Below, piece after piece: positions 16,792-23,597 of a DNA stretch of 46,189 nucleotides (its first letter is position 1; the number at the start of each line of letters is the position of its first letter). The position numbers were made by a program, and so were the translations under genes. The notes under the pieces were generated by a model. It was not told where the DNA came from. It made no database searches and was given only the letters and a program-made list of their open reading frames with translations. The stretch comes from Saprospiraceae bacterium (lineage in GTDB: Bacteria > Bacteroidota > Bacteroidia > Chitinophagales > Saprospiraceae): the NCBI GenBank assembly GCA_020628645.1, contig JAHDES010000026.1, positions 40,567-86,755 of the forward strand, in the 5' to 3' direction.

Positions 16792-18303
16792 ATGAAGAAT
16801 TTAATTGAGATTTCAAAAATTGTAACAAAGAAAAAGGTTCGCAAAATTGAAATTTTTGACGACCACTCCCTAAAACACAAAAACAGTAAGTTTAACGAAT
16901 TCTATGAGGCCTTGATGGCAGGGAAATTTAAGAATGACCGTGATGCTGCTTCTTTTTTGTATGGTTGTAGCCCCACCGATGACAAATATCGACAGCTCAA
17001 ATCTCGTTTTAGAAAACGACTACTGAATACTCTTTTCTTTCTTGATGTAAATCTACCCTCTACTTCCAATTACGATCGGGCCTATTATTCTTGCAATAAA
17101 GATTGGACCTTAGTAAAGATATTACTATCAAATAATGCAGATCATACAGCTTCTGCTCTGGCACGACAAATTTTAACTACAGCACTTAAATTTAAATTTG
17201 CAGATGTAATCGTCAACTGTTCACGTATCTTAAGAAAATATTCTGCGGATACTGGTGACGAAAAAGGATACGAAGTATACGATCAGCATATCAAACAATT
17301 TGCCAACGTTTTAGATGCTGAAATTCGTTCAGAAGAACTCTATCAACGGGTAATCATGAATTACCTCAAACCTCAATCTAAAAATCAAAATCTTAGAGAA
17401 CGGATTGATACCTATTGTGATGCTCTGGTAGGACTTTCCGAAATTTATGAATCGCCTGTCGTGATTTATAATATGTATCTTGTCTGGGCTTTTCGTTATG
17501 AAATGCTTCATGATTTTGAGGCAATGCTTGAAGTTTGTAATAAAGCTGAAAATTATATCGAAGAAAACCCAACCTATTATCAAGATGATAAATTGGTGAC
17601 CTTCCAACTCAAGAAAATGTCTGCTTATCTGCATTTGAAAGATTGGAAAAATGGAAAAATAAATGCGGAGAAATGTCTTCAGTCGTTTCCTGTAGGTAGT
17701 GAGACTTGGTTTAAGTTCATGGAATACTACCTTCTTCTAGCGATTCATACCGACAATTTTGTCAATGCATTAGCCATTTATAATGAGGCCACCTCGAATA
17801 CTCGATTTAAACGTTTGACTGGACATGCTAGAGAAAAATGGCGTATTTATGATGTTTATTTGAATTACATCATTGAAAGTAAAGGATCAGATAATCCTAT
17901 CTTGATGGCGCAAAAACGAAAGACGTTCCGTTTATCTCGCTTCTTAAACGATCCAATTTTATTTCCTAAAGATCAGCGTATTTTCACCGTTCATTTAGTT
18001 GTAGCGCAAGTATTATTTTTGTTAGAAAAAAAGAGTTACAATGCCGTTACGGAGCGTATTGATCGTTTGAAAAGTTATGCGAATCGTCAATTAAAGAAAG
18101 AAGAATATTTTCGGGCCATTCAGTTTATTCGCTTATTACAACAATTGAATAAAGCAGAGTTTCAAATTGAAGATCTCACGAATGTAGAAAAATATTATAA
18201 TCGCTTAGTCGAAAATCCATTCTTTTATCGAGGATTGATTTCTGAATTAGAAATTATCCCTTATGATAAACTTTGGAATATGATTTTAGCTCAATTGCAA
18301 TAA
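16792..18303 (+). CDS. Cytoplasmic helical-repeat protein of unknown function
   Basis: This is a 503-residue protein with no signal peptide or membrane segment. The N-terminal 80 residues are basic (KIVTKKKVRKIEIF, KSRFRKRLLNTLFFL). The rest is built of paired amphipathic helices that look like TPR-type repeats, for example ALARQILTTALKFKFADVIVNC and NAEKCLQSFPVGSETWFKFM. I do not recognise the family; the style is that of lineage-specific Bacteroidota proteins that act as protein-interaction scaffolds. It ends 20 bases before a strong terminator and is probably monocistronic. Confidence 0.65.
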   Translation: MKNLIEISKIVTKKKVRKIEIFDDHSLKHKNSKFNEFYEALMAGKFKNDRDAASFLYGCSPTDDKYRQLKSRFRKRLLNTLFFLDVNLPSTSNYDRAYYSCNKDWTLVKILLSNNADHTASALARQILTTALKFKFADVIVNCSRILRKYSADTGDEKGYEVYDQHIKQFANVLDAEIRSEELYQRVIMNYLKPQSKNQNLRERIDTYCDALVGLSEIYESPVVIYNMYLVWAFRYEMLHDFEAMLEVCNKAENYIEENPTYYQDDKLVTFQLKKMSAYLHLKDWKNGKINAEKCLQSFPVGSETWFKFMEYYLLLAIHTDNFVNALAIYNEATSNTRFKRLTGHAREKWRIYDVYLNYIIESKGSDNPILMAQKRKTFRLSRFLNDPILFPKDQRIFTVHLVVAQVLFLLEKKSYNAVTERIDRLKSYANRQLKKEEYFRAIQFIRLLQQLNKAEFQIEDLTNVEKYYNRLVENPFFYRGLISELEIIPYDKLWNMILAQLQ

Positions 18304-18322
18304 AAAAATCAATATATCCTAC

Positions 18323-18359
18323 AAAAAGGGCGTATTCAACACTTGGATACGCCCTTTTT
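18323..18359 (+). terminator. Bidirectional intrinsic terminator
   Basis: AAAAAGGGCGTAT (18323-18335) pairs with ATACGCCCTTTTT (18347-18359), flanked by A and T runs. It ends the helical-repeat gene and insulates cmk. Confidence 0.85.
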
Positions 18360-18400
18360 ATTTATCTTAGTATTCGTTTAAATTGCCAAAAAGAATACTT

Positions 18401-19093
18401 GTGGAAAAAATCATCATTGCGATAGATGGATATTCATCTTGTGGGAAAAGTACGCTTGCAAAAGCTTTAGCAAAAAAAATAGGGTATGCTTATGTGGATA
18501 CAGGGGCAATGTATAGAGCTGTTACCCTTTATTTTATTCAAAAAGATATTGATTATACGCAACTAGATCTGGTAGAAAAGGCACTTTCTAATATTCAAAT
18601 ACACTTTGAAAACATCCAAGAAAAAAATACAACTTTCTTAAATGGTAAAAATGTAGAAGAGGAAATACGAAAAATGTATGTCTCCGAACAAGTAAGTCCC
18701 GTGGCAACCATCTCAAAAGTGCGTAGGGCAATGGTACGACAACAACAGGCAATGGGACAAAAAAAAGGAATCGTGATGGATGGAAGAGATATTGGAACGG
18801 TTGTTTTTCCCAATGCTAAACTTAAAATTTTTCTTACAGCACATCCAGACATTCGAGCTCAACGACGCTTTTTGGAACTATCTGCAAAAGGACAAGAAGT
18901 TTCAGTAGAAGAAATAAAAGTTAATCTATTGGAACGAGATCGAATTGACTCCACTCGGGCAGATAGCCCACTCAAACAAGCAGAAGATGCTGTAGTTATT
19001 GACAATTCACACCTCACCCCAATAGAACAATTGACCCTTGCTGAACAATTGGTAAAACAGGCATTACTAAAATTAGAAGCTGTAGGAGGATAA
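18401..19093 (+). CDS. cmk: Cytidylate kinase
   Basis: It phosphorylates CMP and dCMP using ATP. The P-loop GYSSCGKST lies at residues 10-18, followed by YVDTGAMYRAVT (substrate-binding region) and the catalytic-lid segment MDGRDIGTVVFPNA. The C-terminal RDRIDSTRADSPL motif is present. The longest frame opens with TTG at 18383, but the GTG at 18401 makes the product start MEKIIIAIDGYSSCGKST, exactly like family members. This gives 230 residues, the normal length. There is no clear ATG alternative. It follows the terminator at 18323-18359 and its stop is 7 bases before an inverted repeat. Confidence 0.93.
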   Translation: MEKIIIAIDGYSSCGKSTLAKALAKKIGYAYVDTGAMYRAVTLYFIQKDIDYTQLDLVEKALSNIQIHFENIQEKNTTFLNGKNVEEEIRKMYVSEQVSPVATISKVRRAMVRQQQAMGQKKGIVMDGRDIGTVVFPNAKLKIFLTAHPDIRAQRRFLELSAKGQEVSVEEIKVNLLERDRIDSTRADSPLKQAEDAVVIDNSHLTPIEQLTLAEQLVKQALLKLEAVGG

Positions 19094-19099
19094 CTAATT

Positions 19100-19156
19100 A
19101 GTACACTGTGTAAAAAGTTAGTTTGTATTTTGAAAAAATTTATTACACAGTGTACT
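19100..19156. repeat. 14-bp perfect inverted repeat between convergent genes
   Basis: AGTACACTGTGTAA (19100-19113) and TTACACAGTGTACT (19143-19156) are perfect inverse copies around a 29-nt AT loop. The right arm is also the last codons and stop of the minus-strand membrane protein gene (Y-T-V-stop). The left arm lies just after cmk. It may serve as a shared terminator hairpin lacking a standard U-tract. Confidence 0.6.
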
Positions 19157-19844
19157 TAGGTGAAGTGTTTTTTAACATTTTTCTTCTTCGAAATATTCCA
19201 ATAAAATAGGAAATAATTAACGGTCCCACCAAGACGGCTGATAGTCCCGTTAGCATGATTAATACCAGATAAGCTCCATCGTGAGGAGTGGCATTTCTTA
19301 GTCCTCCCATTATATCAAATACGGCTCGTTGTAAATTCAAAAATGTCAAGGAAGAAATGATTAAGCAAATGGGTAAAAAGGTAATTGTGATTACATTCCA
19401 AAGTGGTAAATCTGTCGTCTTTTTGATAAAGTAAAAGAGTAAAGCTAATCTCCATAGTGCAACTACCGCTAAAAACCATACATTTATAGTATTCGCTAAA
19501 TGCATAGATACAAATCGTTCTACAGGAATCGCATAAAATATAGCAGGAAATGAAGTCAAACTAATAAACGTCAAGACCATAAAATAATTCCAATGCTTGA
19601 CCTTATAAGGATAAACAATTAACCAAATCAAAAATGCCAAAACGAAAATATAAATAACAGAACCCATCCCAAGATGCTGTAGTAGTTTCGCCCCCGGATC
19701 ATCCCAATATCTTCCCATCCCAACAATCCATGTCCCTAATAATCCGATCAAGAAATGATCTCGTGAAAACTGTAAAATTTCTTCTTTTGTTATTTTGAAG
19801 AGCAACAATCGCTTTATCGTATCAATTATTTTTGTTGTTTGCAT
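19143..19844 (-). CDS. Polytopic inner-membrane protein of unknown function
   Basis: This 233-residue protein has about six membrane helices: roughly 30-46, 60-80, 85-106, 118-140, 148-168 and 190-217. A short cytoplasmic N-terminus and a basic C-terminus (GIFRRRKMLKN) fit a cytoplasmic tail. A conserved-looking motif, GMGRYWDDPGAKLLQHLGMGS, lies between helices 1 and 2. It loosely resembles Yip1-like membrane families, but I cannot confirm this. It is transcribed divergently from uvrB across about 180 bases. Its 3' end forms one arm of the inverted repeat with the cmk tail. Confidence 0.6.
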   Translation of the reverse strand: MQTTKIIDTIKRLLLFKITKEEILQFSRDHFLIGLLGTWIVGMGRYWDDPGAKLLQHLGMGSVIYIFVLAFLIWLIVYPYKVKHWNYFMVLTFISLTSFPAIFYAIPVERFVSMHLANTINVWFLAVVALWRLALLFYFIKKTTDLPLWNVITITFLPICLIISSLTFLNLQRAVFDIMGGLRNATPHDGAYLVLIMLTGLSAVLVGPLIISYFIGIFRRRKMLKNTSPKYTV

Positions 19845-20026
19845 ATTTTTTCATTTTCTATATTTAAAAATACAAATCATTGTTTGGATTTTAAAATTAA
19901 AAAATATTGTATTAAAATAGATTTACATAATTTAAAAACAAACAAAAAGTAGTATATTGCTTTCTTTTCTTGCAAACTAATCAATTTATTCACGTATTTT
20001 CGAGTGGAACATCCTATTTTTGTCGT

Positions 20027-22051
20027 ATGCAATTTGAACTTAATTCACCTTTTTCACCGACAGGAGATCAACCTCAAGCTATTGCCAAATTAGTAGAGGG
20101 CATTCGTACAGGCGAACCAGCACAATGTTTATTGGGAGTAACGGGTTCAGGTAAAACCTTTACGATGGCTAATGTCATTCAACAGCTCAATCGACCCACG
20201 CTCGTACTCACCCATAATAAGACCTTAACGGCTCAATTGTATGGTGAGTTTTGTGAATTCTTTCCTGATAATGCTGTTGAGTATTTTGTATCCTATTATG
20301 ATTATTACCAACCAGAAGCTTATATCACGGTTACAGATACATTTATAGAAAAAGACTTACAAATTAATGAAGAAGTTGATAAGCTTCGTTTGCGAGCTAC
20401 ATCTTCTTTGTTATCAGGGCGGCGCGATGTCATCATTGTGGCTTCTGTTTCTTGTATTTATGGAATGGGAAATCCCGATGATTTCAAGATGGGAATCATT
20501 CGTATTCAAAAAGGGATGACGATTACGCGAAATACTTTTTTATATGAATTGGTACAAAGTCTTTATTCTCGAACAGAAACAGATTTTAAACGAGCCACTT
20601 TTCGTGTACGTGGAGATACCGTCGATATTAATTTACCCTATGTTGATTATGGTTGTCGGGTTACTTTTTTTGGTGATGAAATTGAATCTATCGAACGTTT
20701 AGAAGTAGAAACAGGGAAACGAATAGAAGAAATTGAAAACGCCGCTATTTTTCCTGCCAATTTATACATTGCACCTAAAGAGCGAATGAATGAGATTATC
20801 CATGAAATTCAAGATGAACTTCATGCACAGCAAAAATATTTTGAAAAAGAAGGACGATTATTAGAAGCCAAACGTGTTTATGAGCGTACGACTTTTGATA
20901 TTGAAATGATGAAAGAATTGGGGTATTGCAATGGCGTAGAAAATTATTCTCGGTTCTTTGATGGTCGAAAACCGGGGACGCGTCCTTTCTGTTTATTAGA
21001 CTATTTCCCAGATGATTATTTAATGATTATTGACGAAAGTCATGTGACACTACCTCAAGTACGAGGGATGTGGGGAGGAGATCGTGCGCGTAAATTGAAT
21101 TTGGTTAATTTTGGTTTTCGATTGCCATCTGCTATGGATAATCGCCCTTTAAATTTCACAGAATTTGAAAGCTTAATTAATCAAATTGTGTATGTCAGTG
21201 CAACACCAGCAGATTATGAATTGGAGCAAACAGGTGGAGAAATCGTCGAACAACTCATCCGTCCAACGGGATTACTTGATCCACCTATAGATGTTCGTCC
21301 TAGTTTGAATCAAATTGATGATTTATTAGATGAAGTCCATCTTCGTATTGAGCGAAACGAACGAGTTTTGATTACTACTTTGACAAAAAGAATGGCTGAA
21401 GAACTTGCCAAATACATGACCAAGCTAGATATCAAATGTCGCTATATTCATTCAGAAGTAGATACCATGGAGCGCGTAGAGATTTTGCGTGATCTTAGAT
21501 TAGGTGGTTTCGATGTGTTAATTGGAGTTAATTTATTACGAGAAGGTTTAGATTTACCAGAAGTATCGTTGGTTGCCATTTTAGATGCCGATAAAGAAGG
21601 ATTTTTGAGAAATAATCGTTCTTTAACCCAAACGGCTGGACGGGCCGCTCGTAATTCTAATGGTTTAGTAATTTTTTATGCGGATAAAATTACGGAGTCG
21701 ATGCGAGAAACCATTGACGAAACGAATCGTCGTCGTTCGATTCAAATAGCCTATAATGAAGAACATGGAATTACGCCAACAACGATTATCAAAAGTAAAG
21801 AAGAAATTTTGGCGGCGCGTTCTATTCTAGATATTCGAGGAAAAGAAGCGAATGCTTATGTTGAACCTGATGAACCAAGCATTGCTGCTGATCCTATTGT
21901 GGGTTATATGACGCGTGAGCAAATTGAAAAAATGATGGCAGAAACAGAACGCAAAATGAAAAAGGCAGCTAAAGAACTCGACTTTATGTCGGCAGCACAA
22001 TTTAGAGATGAATTATTTGCCTTGAAAAAGAAATTGAAGGAGGCAGTATAG
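20027..22051 (+). CDS. uvrB: Excinuclease ABC subunit B
   Basis: UvrB is the damage-verifying helicase-like subunit of nucleotide excision repair. From the ATG at 20027 the protein is 674 residues and starts MQFELNSPFSPTGDQPQAI, as the family does; the longer frame from 19970 adds 19 unrelated residues. Walker A GVTGSGKT is at 37-44, the beta-hairpin motif YYDYYQPEAY follows, and the DESH box is in MIIDESHVTLPQVRGM. The helicase motif QTAGRAARN is present. The C-terminal UVR domain (REQIEKMMAETERKMKKAAK) that binds UvrC is intact. It ends 25 bases before a 48-bp palindrome. Confidence 0.98.
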   Translation: MQFELNSPFSPTGDQPQAIAKLVEGIRTGEPAQCLLGVTGSGKTFTMANVIQQLNRPTLVLTHNKTLTAQLYGEFCEFFPDNAVEYFVSYYDYYQPEAYITVTDTFIEKDLQINEEVDKLRLRATSSLLSGRRDVIIVASVSCIYGMGNPDDFKMGIIRIQKGMTITRNTFLYELVQSLYSRTETDFKRATFRVRGDTVDINLPYVDYGCRVTFFGDEIESIERLEVETGKRIEEIENAAIFPANLYIAPKERMNEIIHEIQDELHAQQKYFEKEGRLLEAKRVYERTTFDIEMMKELGYCNGVENYSRFFDGRKPGTRPFCLLDYFPDDYLMIIDESHVTLPQVRGMWGGDRARKLNLVNFGFRLPSAMDNRPLNFTEFESLINQIVYVSATPADYELEQTGGEIVEQLIRPTGLLDPPIDVRPSLNQIDDLLDEVHLRIERNERVLITTLTKRMAEELAKYMTKLDIKCRYIHSEVDTMERVEILRDLRLGGFDVLIGVNLLREGLDLPEVSLVAILDADKEGFLRNNRSLTQTAGRAARNSNGLVIFYADKITESMRETIDETNRRRSIQIAYNEEHGITPTTIIKSKEEILAARSILDIRGKEANAYVEPDEPSIAADPIVGYMTREQIEKMMAETERKMKKAAKELDFMSAAQFRDELFALKKKLKEAV

Positions 22052-22076
22052 TAAGATAAAAAATTTAGAAAGGCTT

Positions 22077-22124
22077 ACATTAAAAGGGCTTATAGATTAT
22101 ATAATCTATAAGCCCTTTTAATGT
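22077..22124. terminator. Perfect 48-bp palindrome after uvrB
   Basis: ACATTAAAAGGGCTTATAGATTAT and its exact reverse complement meet with no spacer (22077-22100 and 22101-22124). As RNA it forms a long hairpin with A-tract before and T-tract within the stem, GGGCTT...AAGCCC followed by TTTTA. It should work as a bidirectional terminator of uvrB and isolates the next cassette. The length and perfection are unusual for a terminator. Confidence 0.75.
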
Positions 22125-22162
22125 GAATAATTCAAGACCGCATTATTGAAAATGAAAATATA

Positions 22163-22194
22163 TTGTTTTTTTGTAAATTATATTGTTATATTTG
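22163..22194 (+). promoter_or_regulatory. Promoter of the tail-collar cassette
   Basis: TTG (22163-22165) and TATATTTG (22187-22194) match Bacteroidota -33 and -7 elements with a 21-nt gap. The first gene starts 47 bases downstream of the -7 box. Confidence 0.6.
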
Positions 22195-22241
22195 TAGATG
22201 TATTATATATAACAATTTTGTAACATACTAAAACTGAGAAA

Positions 22242-22670
22242 ATGAGTCAAAATTCCTTAACCGTTTACGTCGATAATTTACCAAAATACTCAATCATTAT
22301 GTGGTGTGGAACCTATAGTACTGTCCCCCAAGGATGGGTTATTTGTGATGGTACAAATGGTACTCCTAACTTAACAAATAGATTTCCACTTGGAGCTTCA
22401 AATTCAGATCGACTTAAATTCAGAGATGATGGTATTCATCAAACATATGATAACAATTCTAATACTGGAGGTGATTTTAATGTGCAGATTGAAGCTAGAC
22501 ATGTACCTGAGCATTTAGGGTATCCTAAAAATACCTCTGGCAGAGGTTCAAGTAGTAACTGTAGTATTATCGATATACAAAATGGGCCAGATAGAAATGC
22601 ACGTGGGATGGATAAACTCAATGTAGTTCCCCCTTATGCTAAGGTCTATTTTATCATGAAAAATACATAG
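22242..22670 (+). CDS. Phage tail-collar-like (microcystin-dependent-type) protein
   Basis: This 142-residue protein carries the Tail Collar hallmark GWVICDGTNGTPNLTNRFPLGAS (residues about 31-53) and ends with the matching VPPYAKVYFIMKNT segment. The pattern is that of phage tail-fibre tips and free-standing bacterial homologues. It has no signal peptide and lacks the longer tail-fibre extension, so it is a minimal collar domain. No phage structural genes are nearby. It is 4 bases from the following gene and so forms a two-gene operon with it. The collar fold often mediates binding to surfaces or sugars; here the function is unknown. Confidence 0.75.
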   Translation: MSQNSLTVYVDNLPKYSIIMWCGTYSTVPQGWVICDGTNGTPNLTNRFPLGASNSDRLKFRDDGIHQTYDNNSNTGGDFNVQIEARHVPEHLGYPKNTSGRGSSSNCSIIDIQNGPDRNARGMDKLNVVPPYAKVYFIMKNT

Positions 22671-22674
22671 AACA

Positions 22675-23511
22675 ATGGAACCAAAACAAATCAAAGGAGG
22701 AGTATTAATTATTGGATCATTATTATGGCAAGATGGTTCAACAAATGAGCCATGGGATCATGTTCGAAGTAATTGGAGAAAACAATATATTGATGAAAAT
22801 AACCCTATAAAGGTAAAAGTTCCTATCCGTTATGGTAGATATTCATATAATACTCCGCTACCGATAAAAATTAATAAAGTTGGTATGGGGTATCCATTAA
22901 CAATTTTAGGGCATTCTAATTTTACCAATGAATTATATACGATGGTTTTGTCAAAAGCTTACGATACTTCTGAAAAATTAGGGACTGCATTTGTTTATCC
23001 TCTAAAGCAAGATATCTTTACGCTAGATGATGTTAAAGCTAATGTTAAAGCACTTTCGAAAGCTGAAGGTATATATATAAATGATACCACTTATTTTAGA
23101 AAAAAATGGGGTGCAATTTCTGTTTGGATTAATCAAAATAGAGATAGCGATTTAAAATATGAAATAATTAATTTATTTCAAAATAAAATTGCGAATCCTG
23201 ATTTTCTTGAAAAATTTGAAGGTTTTAAAGGCGATCCTAGTTCAATTCTTAATGAAGATGGAACATTAGGGTTACTTGATATTCCTACTGTTGATCCCAG
23301 TCAACAACAATTAATAGATAATCTTGATTTTATTCTCACTGCTGTTACTGTACCAAAAAACAAGAATGAAGAGGTGAAAAAATATCCTGATTTTGATCAA
23401 ATAGGAAAATTTGCGCAACAAGATGTACGACGATATTTCCAAAATAATCATAAAAATGAAATTGTTACTTTTGATGACAAAAAGATTAATGAAAAATATC
23501 GTTTGGTTTAA
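22675..23511 (+). CDS. Protein of unknown function paired with the tail-collar gene
   Basis: This is a 278-residue soluble protein. The N-terminus GGVLIIGSLLWQDG, then SNWRKQYI, PIRYGRYSY and LYTMVLSKAYD resemble, from memory, an uncharacterised family with the pattern GSLxW-WR-PIRYGR-YTMV. A gamma-glutamylcyclotransferase-like fold is possible but not shown. The middle (EGIYINDTTYFRKKWGAISVWINQ) continues that family. The C-terminal third is charged and of no known type. It starts 4 bases after the collar gene stop, which suggests coupled translation. It ends before a strong convergent terminator. Both genes look more AT-rich than their neighbours. Confidence 0.55.
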   Translation: MEPKQIKGGVLIIGSLLWQDGSTNEPWDHVRSNWRKQYIDENNPIKVKVPIRYGRYSYNTPLPIKINKVGMGYPLTILGHSNFTNELYTMVLSKAYDTSEKLGTAFVYPLKQDIFTLDDVKANVKALSKAEGIYINDTTYFRKKWGAISVWINQNRDSDLKYEIINLFQNKIANPDFLEKFEGFKGDPSSILNEDGTLGLLDIPTVDPSQQQLIDNLDFILTAVTVPKNKNEEVKKYPDFDQIGKFAQQDVRRYFQNNHKNEIVTFDDKKINEKYRLV

Positions 23512-23535
23512 TTTTACATCGTTTTAATGATGCTA

Positions 23536-23570
23536 AAACCTCTCATGTTTCTATATGGCATGAGAGGTTT
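23536..23570. terminator. Convergent hairpin terminator
   Basis: AAACCTCTCATG (23536-23547) pairs perfectly with CATGAGAGGTTT (23559-23570), 12 bp with an 11-nt loop. It lies between the collar cassette and the convergent protease gene and can serve both; the minus strand gives TTTTAGC after the stem. Confidence 0.75.
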
Positions 23571-23597
23571 CTTAATATTTTCTTGATGAAGAGAATC

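Noticed and set aside
20015-20022. TATTTTTG as the uvrB promoter
   Set aside because: It matches TAnnTTTG but is only 5 bases from the ATG, which would give a leaderless message, and no -33 element is in place.
22242-23511. Remnant of a complete prophage
   Set aside because: Only a collar-like domain is present; no integrase, capsid, terminase or att-like repeats flank it.
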